From Caminibacter pacificus (GTDB lineage: Bacteria; Campylobacterota; Campylobacteria; Campylobacterales; Nautiliaceae), in NCBI RefSeq assembly GCF_003752135.1, contig NZ_RJVK01000001.1, forward strand, positions 636,578 through 700,577: 64,000 bases of DNA. Reading direction: 5' to 3'. Position numbers and translations under genes: made by a program. The notes under the pieces are model-generated. The model was not told the origin of the DNA. It saw only the letters and a program-made list of their open reading frames with translations, and did no database searches. Every line of letters begins with the position of its first letter. The first letter of the stretch is position 1. Shown here one piece after another: positions 1 through 8,953 of the stretch.

Positions 1-172
1 TTATCATACTGACAAACAAAATCGAAAAAATAAAAAACATCGCAATATAAGCGATGTTGTTATTATGTACGAAACCGGCAATAAAAAAAAGCGCTATCAA
101 AAATAGAGCTACGTAAAATTTGGTATGTTTTTTAACCCTGATAGTAGAGTCGAATAATTTTTTTATCCGCAT
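1..172 (-). CDS. N-terminus of DUF58-type membrane protein (partial)
   Basis: The reading frame opens with ATG at 172 and stays open to the window edge, giving 57 residues. It overlaps the end of the MoxR gene by 41 nt. After a basic start (MRIKKLFDST) there are two hydrophobic stretches, near residues 19-35 and 40-57, as expected for the membrane anchor of DUF58 proteins. MoxR ATPases and DUF58 proteins are classic neighbours, which is the main reason for the call. The diagnostic DUF58 core is outside the window, so the family is inferred from context and topology. Confidence 0.55.
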   Translation of the reverse strand, partial: MRIKKLFDSTIRVKKHTKFYVALFLIALFFIAGFVHNNNIAYIAMFFIFSILFVSMI

Positions 173-1004
173 TTTCTTCCAATCTGTGAGGTGTGACGTA
201 TTTGAGAATCTCAAAAACGTCTTCGTCTATCACATAATCCCTGCCCTCAATCATCGCATAAGCTTTTGAAATCTCAAGAAGCGTAATAAGCGCTCTTGTA
301 GATAGACCCGTCTCAAAAATATCTCTGCTTATTTTCCCCAAATCCAAAACCAAATCGTATATTTTTTCATCTGTGAAAATCTCTTTTGCTTTTCTTTTAT
401 ATTTTTCGATACCGCTAAAAGAGTTTATTTCTATTCTTTCGGATTTTAATATAAGCTTTTCAAATTCCCTCTCAGGGTACCCCAAAGATATACAAATCCC
501 GAATCTGTCAAGCTGTGAAAGAGGAAGAGGATATATTCCGTGTTCTTTTGGGTTTTGTGTGGCTATTACGAAAAAATTTTCACTTAGTTTATATGTCTTC
601 CCGTCCACACTCACTTGTCTCTCTTCCATAGCTTCAAGAAGTGCGCTTTGGGCTTTTGGAGTGGCTCTGTTTATCTCATCAGCAAGTAAAATTTCGGTAA
701 AAATCGGCCCCTTTTTAAAAACGAACTCTTTTTTTTGCATATCGAAATAATTAACCCCCACAATATCACTTGGAAGCATATCGGCGCTAAATTGGACTCT
801 TTTGAATTCAAGCCCCAAAACCTTGGCAATCGTTTTTGCAAGCGTTGTTTTTCCAACTCCCGGGACGTCTTCTATCAAAACGTGTTTATCGGCAAAAAAT
901 GAAGCGAGGATGATTTTGATTTTCTCTTTTTTACCTTTTATCACTTTTTCTATTTCGGATATTATTTGGTTAATAATTTTCAACTCCTTATTGTATAATT
1001 TCAA
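132..1004 (-). CDS. MoxR-family AAA+ ATPase
   Basis: This is a 290-residue AAA+ ATPase of the MoxR type, thought to act as a chaperone that matures protein complexes with its DUF58 partner. Walker A (PGVGKT) is near residues 48-53, Walker B (LLADEINRA) near 106-114, sensor 1 (ATQNP) near 148-152 and the typical LSQLDRF motif near 162-168. The C-terminal lid follows. The start is uncertain: the frame opens at a TTG at 1004 without a clear Shine-Dalgarno sequence, while an AAGGAG lies further in around 985-990 with only non-ATG starts behind it. It is divergent from the small gene at 1019. Confidence 0.9.
   Translation of the reverse strand: MKLYNKELKIINQIISEIEKVIKGKKEKIKIILASFFADKHVLIEDVPGVGKTTLAKTIAKVLGLEFKRVQFSADMLPSDIVGVNYFDMQKKEFVFKKGPIFTEILLADEINRATPKAQSALLEAMEERQVSVDGKTYKLSENFFVIATQNPKEHGIYPLPLSQLDRFGICISLGYPEREFEKLILKSERIEINSFSGIEKYKRKAKEIFTDEKIYDLVLDLGKISRDIFETGLSTRALITLLEISKAYAMIEGRDYVIDEDVFEILKYVTPHRLEENADKKIIRLYYQG
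994..999 (+). promoter_or_regulatory. -10 element for the gene at 1019
   Basis: TATAAT lies 20 nt upstream of the ATG at 1019, implying a leader of about a dozen bases that carries the AAAAGGA ribosome site. No convincing -35 hexamer is seen, which is usual for Campylobacterota sigma-70 promoters. It sits inside the N-terminal coding end of the divergent moxR frame. Confidence 0.5.
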
Positions 1005-1018
1005 AAAAAAGGACTTCG

Positions 1019-1315
1019 ATGTATAATAAATTAATCGAATTTGACGACTCCGCTAACGCTATTATATTAAAAACGGATAAAGAAAGTATTAATTCGATAG
1101 TGAAACTAAACTCAAAAGAGATAAAAGAGCTAAAAATCAAAAAAGAAGCGATTCTTTTTTATACCCTAAACCCGGTAATAAACAATCCTCTAAAACCCGA
1201 ATGTACGTTTTTGATTTATACTTCAAACAATATGGAAATAGAAGTAATTTATGAAAGCGAAGATAAAGAAGAGCTAATAAAGTTCGAAGAATTCGTAAAA
1301 ACGACTCTTATATAA
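1019..1315 (+). CDS. Small hypothetical protein (98 aa)
   Basis: I do not recognise this 98-residue acidic protein. It has no signal peptide or membrane segment. It mixes predicted beta strands (AILFYTLNP, TFLIYT, IEVIYES) with a charged C-terminal helix. The AAAAAGGA ribosome site and the TATAAT upstream support it as a real gene. It is divergent from moxR and convergent with the decarboxylase gene, overlapping its end by 8 nt. Function unknown. Confidence 0.7.
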   Translation: MYNKLIEFDDSANAIILKTDKESINSIVKLNSKEIKELKIKKEAILFYTLNPVINNPLKPECTFLIYTSNNMEIEVIYESEDKEELIKFEEFVKTTLI

Positions 1316-3110
1316 CCTGATATTTTTTAAGCTCCTCTTCGCTTATTCCCTCAATCAATCCCAAACTTTTAAGTTTTTCCAAAACTTGCGGCGTAGTATC
1401 CACATCAGGCGGCCATTCGCGATTAAACCCGTCTATTTCGCTTTTGTTCGTTCCGTCGATTCCTATTATTTCTTCAATCCACACGTCTCTTAAAGCATCG
1501 ATATTGTTTGTCACTCTCCATACAAGCATATAAGGGTTGAATGTTTCTGGAGTATTTATAAACACCACAATTCTTAAGTGATTTTTGAGTTTTTTTAGCT
1601 TATCGAAAATCTCCCTTGCGGGCTTTGTTTTATTAAACTTAATTACACAAATAGGATTTTTCGTATCGGTCATATACTGCTTTATCTCCTCCACACTCTC
1701 ATCAAGCGCTTTTATTTTCTCAAACAACTCTTCATCACTTAGCACTACAACATTTTCCATTTTACATTTTCCATTTTCCATTGAATACGTTGCGTCCACT
1801 CCAAGCTTACCGCCCACCAACTCTTCTACGCTCGAATGGTCAAGCTCGTCCACCACGCCTTTGCTGATAAGTACTTTTTGCGGGTCGAAATTATTAAGAA
1901 TATACCTTGTAATGTTTTCATAATCCCTAAGTTCAGGTGCGTCTTCTGCGACAAATATTGCGTGTTTTACAAAACTCATCTGCCCCACACCCCAAAGACT
2001 ATGCATAACTTGCATACTATGCCCCGGGTATCTCGGAGCTATTTTACAAAGAATCAGGTTATGAAAAACTCCGTTTTCAGGCATTGCGTAATCAATTAAA
2101 TCGGGCGAAGTGGTTTTAAGTAGAGGCAAAAATATTCTCTCGGTAGCATACCCCATATATTTATCTTCCAAAGGTGGTTTTCCGACAACCGTCGCGTAAA
2201 ACACCGGGTCTTTTTTTGTCGTAATAGCTTCGACATGCATAACAGGAAAAGGTTTTTTAAGCGTATAATATCCGGTATGGTCTCCAAACATTCCCTCTAT
2301 TTCCATTTCATTAGGGTCACACCATCCCTCAATCACTATATCCGCATCCGCTGGTACTTCGAGGTCGTTGGTTATACATTTGACGAGCTTAGGATTTTCG
2401 CGTCTTACAAATCCGTAAAGCATTACCTCAAAAATCCCGGGAGGCATAGGAGCCGTCGCACACCATGTCCAAAGAGGGTCTCCCCCTATGGCAATCGAAA
2501 CGGGCATTTTTTTGCCTGCTTTTTTATACTCCCAAAAAAGATGAGCGCTATCTTTATGTATCTGCCAATGAAGCCCGAGACGCTTGTCATCATACACCTG
2601 AAGTCTGTACATTCCTACGTTTCTAACGCTTCCGTCAAGACTTTTGGTATAAACCTGCCCCATTGTAATAAATTTTCCGCCGTCAAGCTCCCATGTTTTA
2701 AGAATAGGTAAATTGCTAAGTTTTGCAGCTTCTCCTTCATATACGTGATATTGACAATCTCCCGATTTTACACTCTTAGGGATTGTGTTTTTTATCGCAA
2801 AGAGCTTCCCGAACGCTTTTAATTTTTCACTAAGAGTTTTTGGAGGTTTCATTTTTATAAGGCTCTCAATCTCACCGGCAATCTCATCAAGGTCGCGCCC
2901 GAAAATATCTCTTACCACCTCATCGTTTGCAAAAATATTCATAACAACCGGCATATCGAATTTTTTATCACCCTCAATCGGATTGGTAAACATCAAAATC
3001 TTAGGCTCTTTTTTCTTAGCTTCTATATACGCAAGATGAGGTATTTCAAGGTTTATATCAAGTGGAGTGTCTATTATTTTTATGTGTTTTTGCAAATCAT
3101 TTAATGTCAT
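1308..3110 (-). CDS. UbiD-family menaquinone biosynthesis decarboxylase
   Basis: This is a 600-residue UbiD-type decarboxylase, a family that uses prenylated FMN. The GGDPLWTW...PPGIFE region and the later EIEGMFGDHTGYYT segment are the family's substrate and cofactor-binding signatures. The length of about 600 and the lineage fit the form proposed to decarboxylate dihydroxynaphthoate in the futalosine menaquinone pathway, rather than the roughly 490-residue ubiquinone enzyme. That pathway assignment is inference. The start has a good GGAGG site and overlaps the upstream 176-residue gene by 14 nt. A low-complexity in-frame repeat lies around residues 444-453. Confidence 0.85.
   Translation of the reverse strand: MTLNDLQKHIKIIDTPLDINLEIPHLAYIEAKKKEPKILMFTNPIEGDKKFDMPVVMNIFANDEVVRDIFGRDLDEIAGEIESLIKMKPPKTLSEKLKAFGKLFAIKNTIPKSVKSGDCQYHVYEGEAAKLSNLPILKTWELDGGKFITMGQVYTKSLDGSVRNVGMYRLQVYDDKRLGLHWQIHKDSAHLFWEYKKAGKKMPVSIAIGGDPLWTWCATAPMPPGIFEVMLYGFVRRENPKLVKCITNDLEVPADADIVIEGWCDPNEMEIEGMFGDHTGYYTLKKPFPVMHVEAITTKKDPVFYATVVGKPPLEDKYMGYATERIFLPLLKTTSPDLIDYAMPENGVFHNLILCKIAPRYPGHSMQVMHSLWGVGQMSFVKHAIFVAEDAPELRDYENITRYILNNFDPQKVLISKGVVDELDHSSVEELVGGKLGVDATYSMENGKCKMENVVVLSDEELFEKIKALDESVEEIKQYMTDTKNPICVIKFNKTKPAREIFDKLKKLKNHLRIVVFINTPETFNPYMLVWRVTNNIDALRDVWIEEIIGIDGTNKSEIDGFNREWPPDVDTTPQVLEKLKSLGLIEGISEEELKKYQVI
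1751..1782 (-). repeat. Low-complexity ATGGAAAAT-type repeat inside ubiD-like gene
   Basis: On the minus strand the stretch is built from near-identical units of ATGGAAAAT. It is translated in frame as MENGKCKMENV, which looks unlike the surrounding domain. It resembles the simple ATTGAAAAT/ATGGAAAAT tracts that are normally intergenic. It may be a neutral loop insertion. Confidence 0.5.
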
Positions 3111-3627
3111 TATCGCCTCCGAAAAATTTCATTACTACGTTTAAAATGATTATGGTATTCAAAACTTCTTTTAAAATCTCTTGGTTATCGTCTATTTTTT
3201 TAGCCAAAGAGAGCATTTCAAGCGATTTTATTATCGCTTCGCTTATTTCTTTGGGGTATTTTAATAAATCGTTTCGTATTTTATCCGGATTTTGAGAAAG
3301 AAGTGCGTCTCTTGAGATGAACGGCGCAAAAAATAGAGCCAAATTATCGGCACTTTTTTCATTAAAAAACATAGAAAAATTCTCTATAATCTCTTCTTTG
3401 TGAGAAATCAGATACTCACCCTCTTTTAAAGAGTCGAAAAAATCTCTTAATATCTCTATTTCGTTATTGCTAAAACGATTCAAATCGAAAAGTTTTAAAG
3501 AAACTCTCTCAAAATCTTCGTTCGCACTCACAATATTAGCCAAATAAACGCTAAAAGTCTCTATCAAGTCACTATCTTGCTTTTTTGCCGTTTCGTCTAT
3601 TATTTTAAGAATGATTTTTTTCATCAA
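3097..3627 (-). CDS. Hypothetical protein (176 aa)
   Basis: I do not recognise a family. The protein is mostly helical and charged, with no signal peptide; the only hydrophobic stretch is near the C-terminus (NTIIILNVVMKFFGG, about residues 157-171). It overlaps the sixA-like gene by 23 nt at its start and the decarboxylase start by 14 nt at its end, so translation is probably coupled in one operon. The second ATG (MMKK) is an equally good start. Confidence 0.7.
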   Translation of the reverse strand: MMKKIILKIIDETAKKQDSDLIETFSVYLANIVSANEDFERVSLKLFDLNRFSNNEIEILRDFFDSLKEGEYLISHKEEIIENFSMFFNEKSADNLALFFAPFISRDALLSQNPDKIRNDLLKYPKEISEAIIKSLEMLSLAKKIDDNQEILKEVLNTIIILNVVMKFFGGDNDIK

Positions 3628-4078
3628 GAGCCTTTAATTGTTTGTATTGTAATAGCGATTTTAAAACACCCTCTTCAAGCTCGGCTAACGAAGGCTTTTG
3701 GAGTTTTATTTTAAGATTCGGAGCATACATTATCTCTTTTATGAAGTTACTCAAATCCGGCTCATGCCCGACTATCGCTATTACTCCCTCATTTTTCAAT
3801 ACTTTTTTTAGCTCCTCCAAACCTGCTCCCGGCAGCAAAAGAGGCGTCTCCTCATACACAGCTTGAGGATAAAAGTTTTTTAAAATTTCTGCGGTTTGTT
3901 TTGCTCTAAGTGCCGTTGAGGTGATTATATAATCGATATCCGGATAGATTTTTTTTACTTTTTCAAAAAATTTTTTGGCTCTTTTTTTTCCTTTTTCGTT
4001 CAAAGGTCTCTCAAAATCGTGCCCCCTAAATTCGTCCCTATCCACTGCAAGCGAATGTCTTATAAATAAAATTTTCAT
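3605..4078 (-). CDS. sixA: SixA-like phosphohistidine phosphatase
   Basis: This is a 157-residue histidine phosphatase superfamily protein of the small SixA type. The catalytic RHS motif puts the nucleophilic His at residue 8. The conserved Arg in STALRAKQTAE is at about 58 and the second catalytic His in GHEPDLS is at 105. SixA removes phosphate from His-containing phosphotransfer proteins in E. coli; the substrate here is unknown. Its ATG overlaps the stop of the methyltransferase gene (TAATG). Confidence 0.85.
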   Translation of the reverse strand: MKILFIRHSLAVDRDEFRGHDFERPLNEKGKKRAKKFFEKVKKIYPDIDYIITSTALRAKQTAEILKNFYPQAVYEETPLLLPGAGLEELKKVLKNEGVIAIVGHEPDLSNFIKEIMYAPNLKIKLQKPSLAELEEGVLKSLLQYKQLKALDEKNHS

Positions 4079-5211
4079 TAAACTCTCCTTAAAAGTACGC
4101 CTGTTAAATACAAAGAATTCGGTACGTTTAGCAAATACGGGTGGTCAATGTCTTGTTTTAAAAATTCGATTACTTCCAAGTCGCATTTTTCAATTACGGC
4201 ACTGCTTAAAGCCAAATCCAAAAGGTCTTTTGAAGTAATGGAGTGCGAACAGCTGAATAATGCCAAAAACCCTCCCTCTTCAAGAAGTTTTAAGGAGTTA
4301 ACAATTAAATATTTCCAGCCTTTAATCGCTCCTTTTCTTGCGCTTTTGGTTTTGGCAAAAGCCGGAGGGTCTATAATTATAAGGTCGTATTTTTCTTTTT
4401 CATTCTCCAAAAATTTAAATACGTCCGCTTTTATGATTTGATAATTTTTTAGATTGTTAAGAGTGCAGTTTTTTTCTATTTGAGAGCAAGCAAGGGCTGA
4501 GATTTCTACGAATTTGGTAAATTTCGCATTCGCATAGATTCCGAATCCCCCAGCATTTGCGAATAAATCAAGAGTTTTTTCGTTTCCGAATTCTCCTACT
4601 ATTTTTCTATTTTTTCTCTGGTCTAAAAAAAATCCGGTTTTTTGTCCTTCTTTTAGTGAAGTAAAAAACTTTTTATCGTTTTCCACTATTACAAATTCAT
4701 CATCCACACTGCCGTAAAGAGTTTGGTTTATAACTTCAAGCCCCTCTTTTTCTCTTATTTTATCGCCTTTTTCATATATGCCTTTCGGGTTTAAAAGCTC
4801 TATTAAAATTTCGATAATTATTCCTTTGAAATTATCCATCCCGGCAGTCGTAAAACTAACTACCAAATTATCTCCGTATTTATCGACTATAAGTCCCGGT
4901 AAAAAATCGGCTTCTGAGTGAATAAGTCTTAAGGAGTTGGTGTTTTTTATAAGCTCTCTTTTTTTTATCGCTTTTTCTATTCTTTTTTTAAAAAAGTTTT
5001 TATCAAGATGAGTTTTTTCAAAACTTATGATTCTTGCGCTTATTTTGCTTAGAGAATTATAAAAAGCGGTTGCTACGTAAGTATCTTTATAATACACATC
5101 TACGACGCTTCCGGCGTCACACTCGGGAGCTTTCGTAATTTCGTTTTGGTATATCCATAAAAATCTTTTTTTTAACTTTTCATACGCGCTTTTATTGATA
5201 TAAATTTTCAT
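4078..5211 (-). CDS. RlmI-like class I SAM-dependent rRNA methyltransferase
   Basis: This 377-residue protein has the RlmI architecture: an N-terminal PUA-type RNA-binding domain (residues 1 to about 75), a linker and a Rossmann methyltransferase domain. SAM motif I is LFANAGGFG, motif IV is IIIDPPAF and the catalytic-cysteine motif is FSCSHS. RlmI makes m5C in 23S rRNA, but members of this group vary in target, so the site is inferred only. It is the first gene of the run with sixA, the 176-aa gene and the decarboxylase. Confidence 0.85.
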   Translation of the reverse strand: MKIYINKSAYEKLKKRFLWIYQNEITKAPECDAGSVVDVYYKDTYVATAFYNSLSKISARIISFEKTHLDKNFFKKRIEKAIKKRELIKNTNSLRLIHSEADFLPGLIVDKYGDNLVVSFTTAGMDNFKGIIIEILIELLNPKGIYEKGDKIREKEGLEVINQTLYGSVDDEFVIVENDKKFFTSLKEGQKTGFFLDQRKNRKIVGEFGNEKTLDLFANAGGFGIYANAKFTKFVEISALACSQIEKNCTLNNLKNYQIIKADVFKFLENEKEKYDLIIIDPPAFAKTKSARKGAIKGWKYLIVNSLKLLEEGGFLALFSCSHSITSKDLLDLALSSAVIEKCDLEVIEFLKQDIDHPYLLNVPNSLYLTGVLLRRV

Positions 5212-5257
5212 TTTTTCTCCAAAAGAGTTTTTTGTATTATATCAATAAAAAGCGCAA

Positions 5258-7690
5258 TTAGAGAAGTTTTAAAAACTCCTCTTTCGGCATAGGTTTGTAA
5301 TAATAAAATCCTTGAATATAATCACAACCCAGGGCCTTTAAAATAGCAACTTGCGATTCGTCTTCCACTCCCTCGGCAACCGTTTTGATATCAAGCTCTT
5401 TTGCGAGGTTGATAATCGTTTTCACAATCGCCATATCTTTATGGTTTTGCATCATTTTTCGAATAAAACTGATATCGATTTTAATTATATCCACCGGAAG
5501 TTCTCTTATATAGCTTAGCGAAGAATATCCGGTACCGAAATCGTCAATTGCGATTAATATTCCGTTGTCTTTTAGCTTTTCTAAAACTTTTTGAGAATAT
5601 AATTTTTCGTTTATAAGTACTCTTTCGATAAGCTCGATTTGAAGTCTATAAGGAAATTTTTTACCGATATTTATCAGTTTGTCTATCGCTTGAGTGTTTC
5701 TGAATTGTTTTTCGCAAAGATTGTAAGAGAGTTTAACGTTTTTCGTATTTTTTAGAATATTTTCGATGTTATCAAGCATTTTCATTGAAACATTTAAAGA
5801 ATAATTGCTATTTTCAAGTACGTCTATAAAAACTCCGGGAGTAATGATTTTAGATTTTTCTCTTATTCTCAAAAGCCCCTCCGCCGCAACTATATTTTCT
5901 TTTTCGGCATCGACTATAGGCTGAAAGAAAAGTTCGAATCTATTTTTTTCAAGAGAAGTTTTTATTAAGTTCAGAATATCATTGAATTTATAAATCTCTT
6001 TACTGTACTCTTTTGAATAAAGTTTTACGATATTAGGCCCCTCTTTTTTTGCGTTTATTAAAGCGATAGAAGCATTGTTTAACAAATCTTCAATATCGCA
6101 AGCGTCTTTTGGATAAACCGAAATTCCGGCGTTATAATCGAGTTTTATTTTTTCATTTTTAACTTTATACGTACCACTGAAAACTTCATAGAGTTTATTC
6201 AAAATCTTAGGAATACACTCTTCATCCGCTTTTTCCAAAAATATAGCGAATTCGTCCCCGTTGAATCTTCCAAGCGTAATATTAACCGTATGAAATTTAT
6301 ATATCAAATCCCTTTCGAAAAATACGGTTCTTAATTTTTTACCGAGCTGTTTTAATACCTCATCACCTTCTGTAATACCGTATTTGTGATTGATAACATT
6401 AAAATTATAAACGTCTACTACCAAAACGATATGCGATTCGTATTTGAATTTTTTGAGATAATCTCTGGCGTGTTTGAAAAATCCTTCTTTATTATAAAGT
6501 CCCGTAATCGGGTCTTTGAATTTAAGCTCTTCAATCAAATGAAAATATTTTTTTTCATTTGTAATATCTTTTCCAAGAGAAATATAATAATCCCCTACAG
6601 GAACTATTTTATCAAGCAGATAAAAAATAGAGCCGTCCTTTTTCTTATTTATAATAATACTTTCGAAAATTCTTCCTTTTTTTATAGTTTCCCATAACTC
6701 TTTATAAAAAATTTCGTCATGAAGTCCGCTTTTGAAAATTTTAGGATTTTTCCCTATAAGCTCCGATTTTTTATAACCGGTGATTTTCTCCACCGTTTCG
6801 TTTACAAAAACTACTTTCCCCTTTTTATCGGTTATAACAACCCACTCATGTCCTTTGTTAATTGCATTTAACAAAACGTTTTTAAATTTTATCTCTTCCA
6901 GGTTCTCAAGAGTTTTCGAAAGAGCTTTTGAGATGTACTCGATAAGTTTTTTATACCCTTTGAAAAAATCGACTTCATCTTTACAAATACAGATAACTGC
7001 TTCTACCTTTTTTCCTTTAAATATAGGAATACCTACAGAACTTAAATAATTTCTTTTTAACATCTCTTCTCTTAAAGGTTCTACATCCGGGTTTATTCTC
7101 GTATCGTCGTTAAAATAGATATTTCCGTCTAAAAAAGCTTTTGCTACCGGAGTTTTTAAAAGAGGAGTCTGCTCATCAAGTGGTATTGTTACGTCTTTTA
7201 TACAATCAAGTCCGTCAGTATCGTTACCCCAAGCTACAGGGATAAGAGCGTTTTTTTGCTTTTTCATAACAAAACAGGCGTTAAATTTGGCTTTTTTAAT
7301 TACGGCTTTGATAAATTTCTCGTAAAGTTCGTTTTCATTCTTAGACTTTGCCAAAACATCGTTCATATAAATAACGATATCGGTAATATGTTTTTCTCTA
7401 ATATATTTCGTAAAATCATCCGCTAAAAGTATGAATCCGTCAATTGTTTTTTTAATATAAAAATTTATATGTTTAGTTTCGATTTTGGTTTTTATTGTCA
7501 CGATTTCTTTAAAAACGCTTTTTTTTGAATTTAAAAACTCTTTTATCTCTTCTATTTTATTCAAATCGTTTAAAATATTTCTTTTTTTCAACCCTAATAA
7601 TTCTATCACTCTTTTATTTGCGTAAACTTTCGAACCTTGTTTTAATATAAAACCGTACTTGGTGATTTGATTTAATATTGAGACGTCCAC
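5258..7690 (-). CDS. GAF-PAS-GGDEF-EAL cyclic-di-GMP signalling protein
   Basis: This 810-residue cytoplasmic protein has a short N-terminal sensor region, a GAF domain (about 110-265), a PAS domain (about 270-385), GGDEF (about 390-550) and EAL (about 560-810). The GGDEF signature is degenerate (NGDEF) and I see no RxxD inhibitory site just upstream. The EAL side is well kept: EGLLR in place of EALLR, a conserved NL(C), ELIER, DDFGTGYSS, K-ID and AEGVE/QGF motifs. Net phosphodiesterase activity is the better guess, with GGDEF possibly regulatory. The start is GTG. No membrane segments are seen. Confidence 0.9.
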   Translation of the reverse strand: MDVSILNQITKYGFILKQGSKVYANKRVIELLGLKKRNILNDLNKIEEIKEFLNSKKSVFKEIVTIKTKIETKHINFYIKKTIDGFILLADDFTKYIREKHITDIVIYMNDVLAKSKNENELYEKFIKAVIKKAKFNACFVMKKQKNALIPVAWGNDTDGLDCIKDVTIPLDEQTPLLKTPVAKAFLDGNIYFNDDTRINPDVEPLREEMLKRNYLSSVGIPIFKGKKVEAVICICKDEVDFFKGYKKLIEYISKALSKTLENLEEIKFKNVLLNAINKGHEWVVITDKKGKVVFVNETVEKITGYKKSELIGKNPKIFKSGLHDEIFYKELWETIKKGRIFESIIINKKKDGSIFYLLDKIVPVGDYYISLGKDITNEKKYFHLIEELKFKDPITGLYNKEGFFKHARDYLKKFKYESHIVLVVDVYNFNVINHKYGITEGDEVLKQLGKKLRTVFFERDLIYKFHTVNITLGRFNGDEFAIFLEKADEECIPKILNKLYEVFSGTYKVKNEKIKLDYNAGISVYPKDACDIEDLLNNASIALINAKKEGPNIVKLYSKEYSKEIYKFNDILNLIKTSLEKNRFELFFQPIVDAEKENIVAAEGLLRIREKSKIITPGVFIDVLENSNYSLNVSMKMLDNIENILKNTKNVKLSYNLCEKQFRNTQAIDKLINIGKKFPYRLQIELIERVLINEKLYSQKVLEKLKDNGILIAIDDFGTGYSSLSYIRELPVDIIKIDISFIRKMMQNHKDMAIVKTIINLAKELDIKTVAEGVEDESQVAILKALGCDYIQGFYYYKPMPKEEFLKLL

Positions 7691-7836
7691 ACTAAAGCCT
7701 TTTTTGTTTTAAAAATCGACATTTGAGATTTTTAATTTAGAAAATATGTAACGAATATTAATTTTTAAGTTAATTTTTTACCCCTAAGCAAAAAATATCA
7801 TATTTGTATCATTTAGTTTTAATAAAACTTTAATCG

Positions 7837-7842
7837 TATATT
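7837..7842 (+). promoter_or_regulatory. Possible -10 for repeat lipoprotein; rest of 7691-7865 holds nothing else clear
   Basis: TATATT lies about 24 nt upstream of the chosen ATG at 7866 in a 175-bp AT-rich gap between divergent genes. No clear -35, riboswitch or strong hairpin is visible in the gap. Confidence 0.35.
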
Positions 7843-7865
7843 AAACCACTAAAAAAAGGATGAAG

Positions 7866-8936
7866 ATGAACAAAAAAGTACTGCTCGGTATGACACTTGC
7901 AGGTGCATTCGTTCTTAGCGGATGTGCAAACAAAACTGAAGTAGCGCCAACGAACACAACAGCTACTCAAACTGCTCAAACGACACAAAACACTCAAACG
8001 ACTCAAGAGACTCAACCAAAAGTTATCGTAAAAAAAGTTATTGAGACTAAAATCGTAAAAGAAGAAGTAAACAACCCATATCCTCCAAACGCACAACCTG
8101 GACATTGTTATGCGAAAGTGGTAATTCCACCGAAATACAAAACTGAAACAAAAAGAGTTTTAGTAAAAGAAGCTGGTGAAAAAATCAAAATCGTTCCGGC
8201 ACAATTCAAACCTGCAACCGAGCAAGTACTAGTAAGAGAAGAAGCTTATAGAGTTCTTCCGTCAGAACCTGTATATAAAACTGTAACAAAAAAAGTACTT
8301 GTAAAACCTGAAACTAAAAAATACGTAGTAGTTCCTGCTAAATACAAAACTGTTACTGAAAAAGTACTTGTAGAGCCTGCTCACACTGTATGGAAAAAAG
8401 GTGAAGCTCTTAACGGTTCTAAAGTAACTGACATTATGTGTTACGTAAAAGTTCCTGCTAAATATAAAACTATTACAAAAAGAGTTCTTGTAGAACCTGC
8501 TCACGTAAAAGAAGTAACTGTTCCTGCGGTTTACAAAACTATCAAAGTTAAAGTAGTAGATAGAAACGCTACTTGCAAAAAACAAATCATTCCTGCTAAA
8601 AAAGCAAACATCAGAGTATATGAACTTGCTCAAGAGCCAAAAGTTCTTAAAGAAACTATCCCTGCTCAATACAGAACAATTACTGAAAGAGTTAAAGTTG
8701 AAAACTCTAAACTTGTATGGCAACCAATCGTATGTAAAACAAACCTTACAAGAGATTTAGTAATTAAACTACAAAAAGCTCTTAAAGAAAAAGGTTACTA
8801 CAAAGGTCCTATCGACGGAATTTACGGAAGATTAACTACTGAAGCGGTTAATGCTTATCAAAAAGACAACAACCTTGCAAGCGGTGCTCTAACTCTTGAA
8901 ACACTTAAAAAATTAGGCATCGAATATAAAAACTAA
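7866..8936 (+). CDS. Repeat-containing lipoprotein with peptidoglycan-binding domain
   Basis: A signal sequence ends in the lipobox LSGC, so this is a lipoprotein. A Thr/Gln-rich linker (about residues 25-50) leads to roughly eight degenerate repeats of about 18-45 residues centred on VPAKYKTxTKRVLVEPA. Two repeats are preceded by a Cys-Tyr-(A/V)-Lys-Val stretch. The last 60 residues form a PG_binding_1-like domain (LQKALKEKGYYKGPIDGIYG). The AAAAAAGGA site touches the first ATG at 7860, so the second ATG at 7866, with 6-nt spacing, is the likelier start. A cell-envelope tether or scaffold role is inferred; I do not know a named homologue. Confidence 0.8.
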   Translation: MNKKVLLGMTLAGAFVLSGCANKTEVAPTNTTATQTAQTTQNTQTTQETQPKVIVKKVIETKIVKEEVNNPYPPNAQPGHCYAKVVIPPKYKTETKRVLVKEAGEKIKIVPAQFKPATEQVLVREEAYRVLPSEPVYKTVTKKVLVKPETKKYVVVPAKYKTVTEKVLVEPAHTVWKKGEALNGSKVTDIMCYVKVPAKYKTITKRVLVEPAHVKEVTVPAVYKTIKVKVVDRNATCKKQIIPAKKANIRVYELAQEPKVLKETIPAQYRTITERVKVENSKLVWQPIVCKTNLTRDLVIKLQKALKEKGYYKGPIDGIYGRLTTEAVNAYQKDNNLASGALTLETLKKLGIEYKN

Positions 8937-8953
8937 GAGGCTCCCTCTTAGTT
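8931..8953. terminator. Bidirectional terminator between convergent genes
   Basis: A perfect 10-bp stem (AACTAAGAGG / CCTCTTAGTT) with a 3-nt loop holds the stop codons of both convergent genes. The minus-strand side is followed by a T-rich run (TTTTTATATT); the plus side is less T-rich. It serves the lipoprotein and the helicase genes. Confidence 0.75.

Noticed and set aside
8262..8723. 153-residue minus-strand frame in the repeat lipoprotein
   Set aside because: Its Phe/Tyr/Ser repeats are the mirror of the real repeats; no start signal.
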